Shown here: positions 23,147-34,360 of the stretch, piece after piece | Layout: the number at the start of each line of letters is the position of its first letter | Position numbering within the stretch: position 1 is the first letter of the stretch | Source of the DNA: Tachypleus tridentatus | Taxonomy: Eukaryota > Arthropoda > Merostomata > Xiphosura > Limulidae | Assembly: GCF_004210375.1 (NCBI RefSeq) | Contig: NC_134833.1 | Span: 141,414,127-141,478,126 of the forward strand | Reading direction: 5' to 3' | Length of the DNA stretch: 64,000 nt | The notes under the pieces: generated by a model | Told to the model about the DNA's origin: nothing | Database searches by the model: none | The model's input: the letters and a program-made list of their open reading frames with translations, nothing else | Program-made: the position numbers and the translations under genes

Positions 23147-23639
23147 TTTCGACGCCAAAAAAAGGTAAAAAATAAACACTATTTGATCAACAATGTGTCA
23201 AGACAGGCTAAATGCACTTGCACTTTTGTACATAGAAAATTACTTGTTAGAATCGCTTGACACTAAATAGATCATAATATCTTTGCTATAAAAAATAGCA
23301 GAAAGACAGTAGTTTAAACAAGTGCAGATGACGTGATCTGCTACTACTGCTGAGCATACCATGAGATTACCAGTGTGATGTAAGCATGTGTGCGTACATG
23401 TATATTTGTGTAATAGTTTGTTGTGTGAGAGCCCAAATGACTGCATGAGTTGCGATTATTATGTACATGGTTTCTATCTCTGTGTTTTGTCGTCCAACTA
23501 CAAATTTTGTTGTATTAAGTTACCATTTTTTATATTCAAGAAACATGTAAAATTGTTCATTAACTTGTAGACGAGTCTTACAGATCTGTAGGTTTTATTT
23601 TACCGTTGTTTTCAAAAGAGAAACATGTCTTGAGCTTCA

Positions 23640-24240
23640 GTTTACGTTGCCTTAGTCTTCAGTTGCAATCATAATAAGCTCGGTAGAAAATTTAGCCACA
23701 GACCAGTCTGAAACGTAAGCTACCCATGCCTCAGTTGAATATACACAGAATCTTCTCTCATCTGTGAACAGTATAAGGGTCCATAACTGAAAGGTCTAAG
23801 TGGCATATTCCTAGGAATGTGTCACCTAGGCTGTTTGGTGCCTTGAAGTTAGAAGTGGACTCTTACTGATGTCTCGGACTTAAGCCCAACTTTAGGATCT
23901 TAATTCTAACAATTGAGCACGTTATACACACTGTAATTACTTATTGTTTCTTGTTCCTAAAAGTGTTGGCATGATTTCTGAGGTCTAAGTGCTACAGATA
24001 CTGGTCACCTCCCACACACGTAGCTCTTCTGTGACCCTGGTCAAGTCACCTGTGGCCTGTTAACTGCACCATAATCCACTGTCCACAAATTGTGACACTT
24101 CCTTGACCAGTGCCATCTCTCAGTTTGGGTGAAACTCTCCTGTATATTGTACATTTCAGTCTCGTTTAATTGATTTCTACTAGTTTGCACACTCTTTGCA
24201 AAAGTTAATATAAGCAAAAAATCCATAAACCCAGCATTAT
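23640..24240 (-). pseudogene. Third Tc1-like transposase remnant
   Basis: On the minus strand about 24120-24000 corresponds to the DNA-binding linker (RDGTGQGSV, a decayed R-x-x-x-T-G-S-V motif, then DQYL and HLDLRNHAN). At 23790-23690 it reads ILFTDERRFCVYS, the first catalytic aspartate block (usually L-F-T-D-E-S-R-F). Stops and frameshifts are frequent, and the second D and the E lie in sequence that is lost. The linker type differs from the two Tc1-like remnants at 17-19 kb. Confidence 0.65.
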
Positions 24241-24510
24241 CTCAACATTAAACACCTTTACTAATTAATCACAACCACTCTTTTGCTTTGCAGAATTTGA
24301 GTAATTTATCATAAAGGCTTATTACATGAGGAATCATTGGTGTAGAAACCTGCACACTATAGATAGGATTAGTGTTATATTCTGCTATAAACATATTAAA
24401 TTTGAAAAAAAAAGAGGTTGATAACCTAAAAATGGACAAATTTAAACACTCCTTATTATCCTTTAATATTTTAGAGTATTTTATTAAAAAGTAGATGATT
24501 TGATTTAGTG

Positions 24511-24900
24511 TGAATTTCGCACAAAACATGAGGGCTATCTTACTATTCGTTCCTCATCTAGCAAACTAGAGGGAAGGCAGCTTAATCATCACAATCCACC
24601 GCCAACTCTTGGGCTTTTATTTTACCAAAAAATAGTGGGATTTACCGTTATATTATAACTTCTTCATGGCTGAAAGACGATTATGTTTGGAGGGATTAGA
24701 ATTCGAACCAATGACCCTCAGATTGCGAGTCAAGCGCCCTAATCATGTGTATGTGGGTATGTGTTTTCTTATAGCAAAACCACACAGGACTATCTGCTGA
24801 GACCACCCAGGAGGATCGAACTCCTGATTTTAGCGTTGTAAGTCCGGAGACTTACCACTGTACTAGCGGGGAGACGTACCCTAACCCTCTGGCCACGCAT
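24511..24900 (-). repeat. SINE family 1, split by a family 3 SINE
   Basis: The tail, a diverged body and the B-box side of the head occupy 24511-24742. The remaining head ('ctctggccacgca' as written on the + strand) resumes at 24879-24900. Between them lies a family 3 SINE, and the hexamer 'ccctaa' occurs on both sides of it. Confidence 0.8.
24743..24878 (-). repeat. SINE family 3 nested inside a family 1 SINE
   Basis: The minus strand reads a short tRNA-like head, 'ggagttcgatcctcctgg' as B box, and the family 3 tail with 'gatagtcctgtgtggttttg'. The repeated 'ccctaa' at 24737-24742 and 24879-24884 is the probable target duplication. Family 3 therefore moved after this family 1 copy was in place. 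Confidence 0.8.
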
Positions 24901-26900
24901 TAGATAACTAATACTGTATTTGTAAGAAGCCGCATTTGGAATACATTTACGAGATATTGTATCAAAGTAAAGTATCAGGTAATTTACTGGGTTTTGATAC
25001 TGATTTTACACCAATAGAAAACTTCTTCATTTTGCAGTGAGACATACAGTGGTGGTAATAATACTCTTCATTAGGCAAAATACAGCAAAGTTTTATATTG
25101 TACTTTATTTATGATTTTCTTTAACCTGTAACTGGGTAAAATTTTCTTTTATTTCTTTGCTATCTTTCACAATTTGTTTTTCTATATTAAACAATAATTT
25201 GTCTGCATTATTGAATAAGATAATAAAGCATGTTTTCTTTGGTACTTATGCAGCTTGCTTTAATTATAAAATTAAATGATTCACTTTCACATGTTTTTCG
25301 ATTTTGTAAAATTCCGTTAAAAAAGCGTCTAGTCTGAAAACATTTATGACGTCATATACATTTTGCATTCGTTATGACGTATTCACTTTCTTTGTCATCA
25401 TCACTGTCTTCAGTTAATGCCAAAACTTCATTACCAATAAAATCCATAGTGTCGTTTTAATGATGTAAAACTTTATGATTTAAATTCACAATATTAATAT
25501 TGTAATCTGGTGGTGATCGTTTTCTTTTACCATTTGTTGGATTATTAACACTTACCAATATAACTTTTTGGTTGTTTTCTCCTACGTCTCCGACTCAGTT
25601 TAGTAGAAACTGATAACCACAACCTTAAAGATAACATAAAGATATGCATTTTAACAACTAGTCCTTTTACATTTGCAATATAAAGGTTCTGACTTGAACT
25701 GGAATTGCATTTTTTCAACAGTTGTTGAAAAAGTCACCAGCAACTGTGATTCGTCATTTTGGAACAACCAGTGAGCCAGTGAAGCTAAAAATAGACTAAA
25801 TCATCATTTCTTTTCTATCCAATGATATTACTCATAAAAGGAAACTGATAAAAACTGTTTCTAGAGTAGGTAATTATTTTTCTGACCAACATGAACTTAC
25901 CCAATTTGCAGGTATGTGCGATGTTACGCAATGGGTCATTTTTCTTGACTAACATAAAGTTATCCAGTTTGTAGGTATATGTAGTGTGACGCAATAGTTC
26001 ATTTTTTGTGACCAACTTACCTAATTTGCCAGTACATGCAGTGTTTAAATTTTAAGACAAAATCAAATTAACTCATCAAAAGTATTAGAGCTGATCAGCT
26101 AACAGGAAATAAAATACATTACAAATATTAAAACCAAGCAAAATTAAAATATACAAAACATATTTTAAAGAAATTTAAAACAAAAACTCAAAATACAATT
26201 ACTAAAAATAACGTCAATTCAAACTACAAAACAGTAATTTGTATCACAGGATACATTAAACTGAAGATGAATATTTATTCACAGAATTGTTTGTTTTGTT
26301 TTTTGCAATTGGTATGAGTGTTGGTGTGGAGTTCCAGAACATCTGATATTATGATTAGTTTATCATGTTCTCTTCCAGGACTATTATGCTTTTTGGTCAA
26401 GATGTACTGCTGGCTGTCACAAACAAAGTTACTTTGCACAGGTGACATTTTTTATACATGCCACCTGTTTCCTCGTAAGTGCAATAGATCGTCAGACAGC
26501 TTCAAGATGCATAACTCCATTAACATGTCACAATCAAAAACTATGTCAACTCAACCTGTTATACATCAGAGGTTCGGCTATAAATTTAAGGTCAAACATT
26601 AAGACTAATCTGGCCCTAACTCATCATTTCTTTTGCTCTGCCTTACAACATTCATGATTACCAAATTCCTCACTATGACCTGAAAACACCGTTCCTTTCA
26701 AGTATTAGTAGTTTTACAATTAACATAGATTTCTATGGTACAATAGAAGAGATTTTATCTTGGTGAGTACCTTGACTGTACCAGCCCCTGGTGATTGTAA
26801 AAAGGAGATATTGTACTGGTAACTGAAATTGTGACAGTAGCTTTACAAGCAATGACCAATGTTTGTAACATTGAGTTGTTTTTTTATTATTTATTTAAAC
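24901..26900. other. Intergenic, nothing firmly recognised
   Basis: Two cAMP-response-like 'tgacgtcat' or 'tgacgta' motifs occur near 25350 and 25377. A short tandem duplication at 25881-26045 is listed separately. The open frames near 26318-26657 overlap each other in two phases and show no domain. Confidence 0.4.
25881..26045. repeat. Imperfect tandem repeat, about 65 bp, 2.5 units
   Basis: Successive units share 'ttacccaatttgcaggtatg', 'ttatccagtttgtaggtata' and 'ttacctaatttgccagtaca', each followed by a 'gttacgcaatgggtcattt'-like segment where complete. The minus strand stays open through it by chance. Confidence 0.7.
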
Positions 26901-27173
26901 GGCCCGGCATGGCCAAGCGTGTTAAGGCGTGCGACTCGTAATCTGAGGGTCACAGGTTCGCATCCCCGTCGCGCCAAACATGCTCGCCCTTTCAGCCGTG
27001 GGAGCGTTATAATGTGACGGTCAATCCCACTATTCGTTGGTAAAAAGAGTAGCCCAAGAGTCGGCGGTGGGTGGTGATGACTAGCTGCCTTCCCTCTAGT
27101 CTTACACTGCTAAATTAGGGACGGCTAGTACAGATAGCCCTCGAGTAGCTTTGTGCGAAATTCAAAACAAAAA
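26901..27173 (+). repeat. SINE family 1, full-length reference copy
   Basis: This is the best-preserved copy in the window. The head 'ggcccggcatggccaagcg' has an A-box-like start, an anticodon-loop-like 'ctcgtaa' and a B box 'aggttcgcatcccc'. The roughly 190-base body ends with 'agctttgtgcgaaattcaaa'. The anticodon position reads CGT, as in tRNA-Thr, but only the head resembles tRNA. Confidence 0.95.
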
Positions 27174-27174
27174 A

Positions 27175-27367
27175 GGGAAGGCAGCTAGTCATCACCACCC
27201 ACCGCCAACTCTTGAGCTACTCTTTAACCAACAAATAGTGGGATTGAGCGTCACATTATAACGCCCCCACGGCTGAAAGGGCGAGAATGTTTGGCGCGAC
27301 GGGAATGCGAACCCGTGACCCTCAGATTACGAGTCGCACGCCTTAACACGCTTGGCCATACCGGGCC
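27175..27367 (-). repeat. SINE family 1, tail-truncated, inverted partner
   Basis: The copy is opposite in orientation to the one ending at 27173 and lacks the tail and the last body section, starting abruptly at 'gggaaggcagctagtcatca'. Its head is complete to 'cataccgggcc'. With 26901-27094 it forms an inverted repeat with arms of about 193 bases and an 80-base spacer. Confidence 0.95.
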
Positions 27368-27992
27368 CTCGAAAATGTTAAGTCCATTACATGTTCTAGT
27401 TGACGCAATGCAGAACTACTAGTAAGTATGTGTTTTTTGTTTGCTAGAAATCACATACTTTGAATATTTCAGTTTAGGACTAAATCTGAAATATCCTTTC
27501 CTTGCATTAAGAATACACAGACTATGCCATGTTTTTGTTTTAATAAAATTCAAGCTAATAAATGTAGTTTAAGCCAAAATTATTTATATCCTGAATACAT
27601 TTCACTATTATATATATGTATCGCGTTACTAAACGTAATACATGCACAAGTTGTTTGATACGTACCAGTTCATATATCAACCAACGTATAATACTTTTCT
27701 TTTTCAAATAAATGACTCCACAGTTTCAATTATAGCACCCAATTAGCACCAGTCGCTTCACCCAAGCGCTTTTTGAAATATCTCACTAAGACAAAACGTG
27801 CAGGTGCCACTCACTTAGTTATAATTAACTCACGAAACATTGGTAATTACAGATGAAAACAAACAGGTCATTCATCTGTAATCACCTATCCTAAAAACAT
27901 GTTATGCTTTCAACCATGCATGCACATAAAAATAGTTCAATGTATTAGGTTTATAAGGAATAACAAATTTGTTTTCACTGCCACAACACATG

Positions 27993-28240
27993 GGCCCGGC
28001 ATGGCCAGGTGGTGAAGGCACTCGACTCGTCATCACATCAAACATGCTTGCCCTTTCAGCCGTGGGGGCGTTATAATGTGATGGTCAATACCGTTATTCG
28101 TTGATAAAAGAGTAGCCCAAGAGTTAGCGGTGGGTGGTAATGACTAGTTGCCTTACCTCTAGTCTTACACTGTTAAATTAGGGACGGCTAGTGCAGATAG
28201 AACTCGTGTAGCTTTGCGCGAAATTCAAAACAAACCAAAC
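27993..28240 (+). repeat. SINE family 1 with B box deleted
   Basis: Head 'ggcccggcatggccaggtgg' continues to 'cactcgactcgtcatcacat' and drops straight into the body, so about 25 bases containing the B box are missing. Body and tail are well kept. Without the B box it should no longer be transcribed by RNA polymerase III. Confidence 0.9.
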
Positions 28241-29168
28241 CAAACTACCATAACACAGCAACAGCCCAAATATCCACGTTTATTCTATTAGCATTGCCAT
28301 CTACTGGTCGTGAGAAACTTAGTAAAATTCTATATATGTGCTACGTTTAAAATATTTGAAATACATATATAAATATAAGTTTCATGATAATGTCACAAAA
28401 CCGTTTCCTTCAGCTTTAACATCATACACTTAAAGCAGTATTGACAAAACAAACAATGAACGTGGGCTTGCCTTTGTTCATGTTTATTTTATCTCAGATA
28501 CGAGTTTATAAATATATACGAAGACTGCACGTGTTATGACAAGAACTCATAGATCAGTAAAATTTGTTGATATAAATATTTATGTGAGTTTTAATACTAG
28601 ATGAGATACTGTCTGTTTGTTATCAACTTGAAGTTTATAGGTACGTTAAAATTCAGTGAATATAAATCTCCTTTTAATACATATTTTTAACCTGTATTGA
28701 AGTGATTAGGAGTATGTAACTGTGAAGAAACAGTCACACCTTCCGAAGTCTATTTGGCTGCTACAGAATAAATGTAGATATGAAGGAATCTTCGTGGCCA
28801 GAATGCAGCTGTATAAATAGAATTTGCCCATTCGGTGCGGTATACAACACAATAGTACTTGCTTATACATAGTTTACTGAAAAATTGGGCTACCGGCCGA
28901 TTAAGTACGTTTGAGCATTTATGATTGTGATAAGAATATTATACAGATATGGCGGCTTGATGAATTAATTTAATTTGTAGTCCAAAAGTAAATTTCGCAT
29001 TCCTCGAACTCCTGGTGATGCCTCTGATGTCATTAAAGAAATATGGCATTATATTATCTGCATTAGATTATTGTTTAATTGAAGCTAATCACAGTAGAAA
29101 AAAAACAAAAAACTAAACACTTCAATAACAGAGGTGTTTAGAATATTTTGTTTTAAATAAATTTTCTG
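28241..29168. other. Intergenic, nothing recognised
   Basis: Unique-looking AT-rich DNA with no element or exon recognised. 'tgccatctactggtcg' near 28296 is the only conspicuous short motif. Confidence 0.4.
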
Positions 29169-29275
29169 GTGGGTCATCATCAGTAGGCTTACAGACTTAC
29201 AACGTTAATAACTGGCGTTCGATTCCTCATAGTGAAAAGAGTACAGATAGTTCATTGTGTACCTTTGCTGTAAAA
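29169..29275 (+). repeat. Diverged SINE (family 2 or 3)
   Basis: 'gcttacagacttacaacgtt' and 'gttcgattcctcatagtg' match the shared head of families 2 and 3. The tail 'cagatagttcattgtgtacc' is the common tail. It is too diverged to assign confidently. Confidence 0.7.
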
Positions 29276-29811
29276 TCACCCAATCAAAATTTCAAGTACT
29301 AGTTATCAAACGAAACTTATATCGCCAAATATAATATGATATTACATCACAACACTTAACTACACTTATTCAAAACCAGAAAGGAACATGTACTTTAATA
29401 AAGACAACCATAAGTTACAAACTGACTATGAATAGCTAATTTAAATTTAGTAAATCAAAACATAAAAAAACTTAAAATAGGTTATCAGCTGGTCACTCTC
29501 CATATTTTCAAATATAACATCAGTTAGTGTCTCAAGGATTGGTTAGCTTAAGTTAGCCCTAAATTTAAGTGTAATAATGAACCGACAACTGATGTTACTT
29601 TATTCTACGAACATTAAGTCTACGGCAGTCTTTAAAGCCAACAGCTAGTATTTGTATGCTCTGTAAGTATGGTACATTATACTATTTCTTCATTGTTATT
29701 TTTATTAACTGTATTGGTTAAAATGTTTAATGCATTTAATTTTAGTGTTATTATTTTATTTCTCATTAGTGTACTTTTACTACGGTGTTTAAAATATGCG
29801 TTTAGATTTCT

Positions 29812-29931
29812 CATTGGGTCAGCGGTAAGTTTACAGGCTTACAATGCTAAAATCCAAAGTTCGATTCCACCGTGATGTACAGAGCGCAGATAACCCACTA
29901 ACTGTGTAGCTTTGCACTAGAAAAAAAAAAA
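29812..29931 (+). repeat. SINE family 2/3 copy with poly(A)
   Basis: 'gggtcagcggtaagtttaca', 'aagttcgattccaccgtg' and 'gtgtagctttgcactag' followed by a run of A. Its tail region holds the insertion site of the SINE that follows directly. Confidence 0.75.
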
Positions 29932-30051
29932 GTACCCCACCAGTACAGCGGTAAGTCAACGGAATTACAACGCTAAAATCAGGGGATCTATCCTCCTCGG
30001 TGGGTTCAGCAGATGGCCCGATGTGACTTTGCTATGAGAAAACACACACAC
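29926..30051 (+). repeat. SINE family 3 inserted in the preceding tail
   Basis: Begins 'ccccaccagtacagcggtaa', includes 'gggatctatcctcctcggtg' and ends 'gctatgagaaaacacacaca'. 'tgcactagaaaaa' occurs at 29913-29925 and 30052-30064, so the element apparently landed in the A-rich tail of the SINE before it. Confidence 0.8.
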
Positions 30052-30066
30052 TGCACTAGAAAAAGC

Positions 30067-30799
30067 GACAACAACGTACGTTAAAAAATAACCTAAATTT
30101 TCTAGTCTGGCAGGACCTCGTGAGATATTATTGGTATTACGATCCAAAATACTATTAACAGCAAGGGAACCCAACTAATGAAACAACGCATCAAAATATT
30201 TGTAAGTACGAACGTAAAGGATTATACTTAATTAACTATATTTATGACCAAGTTGATTTTTGTTTCGGTTTAAAAGTCTAAGAAAATAGTTTGCTTCTAT
30301 TGGAAGCTTATGCAAGGTAATTTTCATAAGTATAAAACTTTTAAATATTTAAATAATTTAAACTTTATAAAACATATTAAAGAAACTGACGTTACAGGTA
30401 ATTAAGTATGTTGTTACTTACCGATTTGAATACCATAAAATCTAAATATATCTTTGAAACTCTGTAATAAAATTTAAAAAGCATTCCTTGGCTCTTATAA
30501 ACACCGAAGGTGAAGTTTGGTTATTCTTAAGCCCCCTCACTTAGTTTGAGTGGTTATACTTTAAAAATTAAATGATTTGAAGAACTATTTAGTTTATTTA
30601 TGATGATATACGTATAAAGTTATAAAAATACATTACTCTTAGCCTCAGTTTCTTAGGTTTAACAGGCAAATGAATTTTTTTCAATTTAAATCGATATATA
30701 TTTATTTTATTCATAAAAATAAAAATAATTTATATCTGTGTGTGCTGTTATTATTATTATAATAACAAGACTGGATATCGAATAATTTACACAATTATT
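30067..30799. other. Intergenic, nothing recognised
   Basis: AT-rich DNA up to the presumed promoter region of the ELM2-SANT gene. No elements were recognised. Confidence 0.4.
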
Positions 30800-31104
30800 T
30801 CATTAACAGAGTGAGGACACGAGGTCAATGAAACGCTTAAGAATAGAGCGCCATCACGCATCTAAAATGTGAAACAGTGAAGCCTCACCCTGTCTTCGTA
30901 TGAGGTGAAGCTTAAACCTGGTGTAAAGGTTGGGGAATAGTTGTTTGTTTTTTTTATTTAAAAAAAAATGAAAAATGAAAAACCTTTATAGCGTTTTCAT
31001 TAAAAACTTTATAGGATGAAGACTGAATGTTAAGGAGAAATGTTTTAGTAAAGACAAACAACGGGAGACATCCTTTAATATTTATAATCAGCTTCGAAGT
31101 TTTG
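30800..31104 (+). promoter_or_regulatory. Candidate 5' region of the ELM2-SANT gene
   Basis: From about 30812 to 30930 the sequence is less AT-rich and contains several CG dinucleotides ('gagcgccatcacgcatct'), unlike the flanks. It precedes the proposed first coding exon at 31105 by about 200 bases. I infer a promoter or 5' UTR from position and composition only; no TATA box or initiator was pinned down. Confidence 0.3.
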
Positions 31105-31120
31105 ATGGATGCATCTAGTG
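31105..31120 (+). CDS. Proposed first coding exon (MDASS)
   Basis: ATGGATGCATCTAGTG is followed by GTAAGT, a strong donor. It ends in phase 1 with a G, and the next recognised exon at 47270 starts with 'at', which would make Asp and give MDASS-DADFDSYWEDE. The join reads as a plausible acidic N-terminus with no BAH domain. The evidence is the phase match and donor alone; a phase match has a one-in-three chance of being accidental, and an unseen exon could lie in the 16-kb intron. Confidence 0.4.
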
Positions 31121-31639
31121 GTAAGTTAGGCTACAAATTCTCGAACTATGAAGTTAAATTTTAAAGGAACAAAATAATTAGCAGTTGGTGAATATTTAGT
31201 GTGCAGTCAGTAGTATAACAATAATCAAGGTGCGTGAAATGTATACATAATTGCTAATAGTAATACAAATACTGACTTATTAATCAGATGTTTATTGTAA
31301 TGCATGAGATATTTCTTAGAAGTTAGACATAAATTATGATTTATATGTCGGATGTGGTTTTCATCGTTCACTTTAATTTTAAAGTTGATAAGCTAAACTG
31401 CTAAAAAACATCGGGATTTCAATTTAGGTGGGGGGGGAGAATGCACCTTCTATTACCAACAGTGGTGGACACCTATTATCGTTGTATTCTACATTGACAG
31501 ATAACGCTGATAGTAACAGTATGGTCTTTTTTAAATTCCAAACAACAACTTGAACTGTTATGGATCAAAATCAGTCAGATTTGATCCCTAATAAGTATTT
31601 GTTCAGTCATAGCATCTATTGAAATATTTATAAAAACAG

Positions 31640-32260
31640 AGAAAAAAAAAAAGATGCCTGAAGGTTTGAGAATTGCTAATGACAATGTTATTTCTGAAGG
31701 GGTGATAAGCTTCCCTTGAAATTATACTTAATAGATCAGTTAGTGTTACTTCTGTAGTGGAAAAAATTCTGGACAGCCTGGAGAAAGAAACTTTGCAAAA
31801 ACCATCTAGTGAAGTATGTTATCACAAAAATACACATGAATTCAGTAAAAGGATATCTTCCACTACTTATCAGTTAACCATTTTGAGGATGTTAAGTGTA
31901 TTTGAATAATGTAATGGTTATGGGCTTGGTATACTTTGATTTTTAAGAAGCTATTTACAGTGAGCCATACAAAATGTAAGCTAACAAAATCATGTAAGAA
32001 AGTAAAAAGTTGTTATTAATGAAATTCATCCAGAATTGACCATTGTTTTTTATTATTTACATTGGTGGTAATGATAAAGGCATTATTGGTGAATTAGTAA
32101 AATCTACAATAGACATTAAACTCTTGAGGTATTTATTGCTATGGTGATGTTCTTGAATCAACTATAATATGGCTTAAATAAACTGATTAATTGGAAACAT
32201 ACTTGGAAAATGACCATTAATTAAATAAAAGTGCAAGAAAGATAACTGTATTATTATTTT
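31640..32260 (+). pseudogene. CR1-like LINE reverse transcriptase scrap
   Basis: Plus-strand reading gives MGLVYFDF, then a stop, then EAIYSEPYKM, corresponding to the 'V-Y-L-D-F-x-K-A-F-D-x-V-P-H' core. After a gap comes PLFFIIYIGGNDKGIIGEL followed by VKSTIDIKL, where the catalytic ADD has decayed to STID. Near 32190-32230 W-K-x-T-W-K-M-T-I-N matches the segment after it. It is inert and lies inside the first intron. Confidence 0.6.
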
Positions 32261-32328
32261 AATAGCATAGTGGCAGATAGGCTACTTGTACCATTATGGC
32301 AGCACTGTTGTTAGTAATAGAGCTAATA

Positions 32329-32689
32329 CCGTGTTTCTCCGAAAATAAGACAGGGCTTATATTAATTTTCACTCCAAAATATGACACTAGGGCTTATTTT
32401 CGGGGGATGTCTTATCTTGATATATTAAAAAAATGAAGTTACAAAGTAAAACTATTAAACTAACCATTTAAAATAAACTATTAATAAACTTTTAAACTAA
32501 CTGATTAATACTTAAACAAACTAATTAACTATTAAACTAATTAATAAATTAATTTTTTTTTTATTTCTTTCCTCTTCCTGCCACTCTTAACTAGGGCTTA
32601 TTTTAAGGGTAGGGCTTATATTAAAACTATCCCCAAAAATCACACTAGGTCTTATTTTATGGGTAGGTCTTATTATCGGAGAAACATGG
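32329..32689. mobile_element. 361-bp MITE with 'ccgtgtttctccg' ends
   Basis: The left end starts 'ccgtgtttctccgaaaataa', and the right end is its inverse ('ttattatcggagaaacatgg'), with about 23 bases pairing. TA stands at 32327-32328 and 32690-32691, the target duplication of the Tc1/mariner superfamily. The inside repeats 'agggcttattttcggggga' and 'agggcttattttaagggtag' as subterminal inverted copies around an AT-rich centre. No transposase is encoded, so it depended on an enzyme in trans. Confidence 0.85.
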
Positions 32690-32691
32690 TA

Positions 32692-33997
32692 GCATTTTTG
32701 TGAATATTTATAAACATAATTAAAAAAAAAGATTATCTCTTCATACAAATAAGTTGTTTGGTGTTTTTTGGAATGCTGTATGTATGTGTGTGTGTGTATT
32801 TATAGTTCTAATTAAATAAGGGATAATGACTTATTGGAAAGAGTTAGGTTGTGAGCTATTATAATAATTCTTGGGATGAGTGAGTTATGATAATAGGTTA
32901 AGACTTCATATTTTCTGTTGAGAAAATAGAGTAAGAGGTAATCTTTATTGATATGCATTTGCTGCTGTTTTTTCTTTGTTTTTTTGTGACTATGCTGTCA
33001 TGTACTGTAATCTGCAAGTCATACTTACTAAGTACATTATTGTTTCATGACAATCCCTACCATTAATTAAAGCAGTAGCCATAAAAAATCATATGTTTTA
33101 ACTTACTTTTAAAATTTGTGAATATTAAGAATGGCTATTTTATAAGATTGGCTGAACAAAATTAAAGCTTATTGTACTTATAAATCCACCTATGTATGTA
33201 TTTATGGAATGAATCAGAATTTTAGTATTTCAACAAATTTTCATTTGAGTAAGTGCATCACTTCTTCAGACAAACGTCCAGAAAAAAATGAATCTTATCA
33301 CTAGTTCTAACACGGAACTCCTATGTTTGGAATTGCAGTTATTCATTTCTTATACAGAAATTGATACTACAGCTTTTTTTTTTTACTTTTTTGTTCCAAT
33401 ATTTTTGTAACATTAAAACTTTACCACTAGCTATCTAGGTTACATGTGTAACTTTCCATACTTGTCTTTATAGAATTTAAAGTTGTTTTTATTAAACTTG
33501 TAAACATTTATAATTTTTGGATACAGGAGACTTTCGTGCAAGGTTTATTAGTTTGTAACTTGATATTTGATAGTTGTTTAATTTTTCATGACAGCGGCAT
33601 TCAAGGTTGTTTTAAAAGTGTTAGTTACAACAAATTGTGCTATGTAACTTTGTACAAGTCATACATTTTGTTTGTAATTACATTATTGTCTGGCTTTAAT
33701 AGTATTATTGACATCACATTCCTCAAATCTTTGGTGTTTTTCTCATTACCTTAATTGAGTATTGTTACATTTTAGTGTCCCTCACATAATTTATAGAAAG
33801 ATTGATGCCTCAGTGAACAATGTATAAACATAGGTGACCAAGGGATTGCACAGTAGGTAGAGAAAAAGTAAAAGTAAAAGTTCAGTCAATAAAAAAATAT
33901 CTGAGTTAGCCAGTATAGAAGTGGTTGTAACCATAATGGGTGATATTTTCAAAGTGAGTTTCACAGTTTAATAGATAAGGAGAATAATTTATCTTGT
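32692..33997. other. Intron, nothing recognised
   Basis: AT-rich intron sequence. A 72-codon frame at 33536-33754 is hydrophobic and phase-isolated, and I do not consider it coding. Confidence 0.4.
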
Positions 33998-34360
33998 CAA
34001 AGGGTGTTCTAAATTAATTTATCTCATCTGTGTGGACTTTGATGAAAAGGAGACAATTTTTGTAACCTATGGAGTAATGTAAATGAATCTGTTGCAGGTT
34101 GTACATTAAGAAATAGACAAAAGTTTGTCAATTGGTTTTAAAGAAATTGAAGCCTGACTGGATATTTGGCAAGAAAAAGGAATTATTTGGAGTTTAAAAT
34201 AAATTATTTCCTATAGTGTGAAGAATTTTTGTACATACATTTGACTTGTTTTGAATATATTATTTTAAAATGTGAATTGTCTGCTATCAGTTTATTATTC
34301 AAATTTATTGCCAACAAGTCACAGAAACCTACTGTAAAAGAATCCTAATCCACACATATA
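33998..34360 (+). repeat. Dispersed repeat A, copy 2
   Basis: Homologous to 8373-8910 in the same orientation, without the SINE found there. The match continues to 'cacacatata', exactly where a mariner is inserted. The right continuation past the mariner (from 35534) is uncertain. Confidence 0.8.

Noticed and set aside
25340..25560. Acidic minus-strand frame suggesting a transposase N-terminus
   Set aside because: A run like NEVLALTEDSDDDKESEYV reads well, but it stops soon, and nothing downstream resembles a piggyBac or other transposase.
26901..26970. tRNA gene (Thr-like) at the head of SINE copies
   Set aside because: The A- and B-box-like segments are followed without interruption by the same SINE body in every copy, and the acceptor stem is not properly paired. 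These are SINE heads, not tRNA genes.
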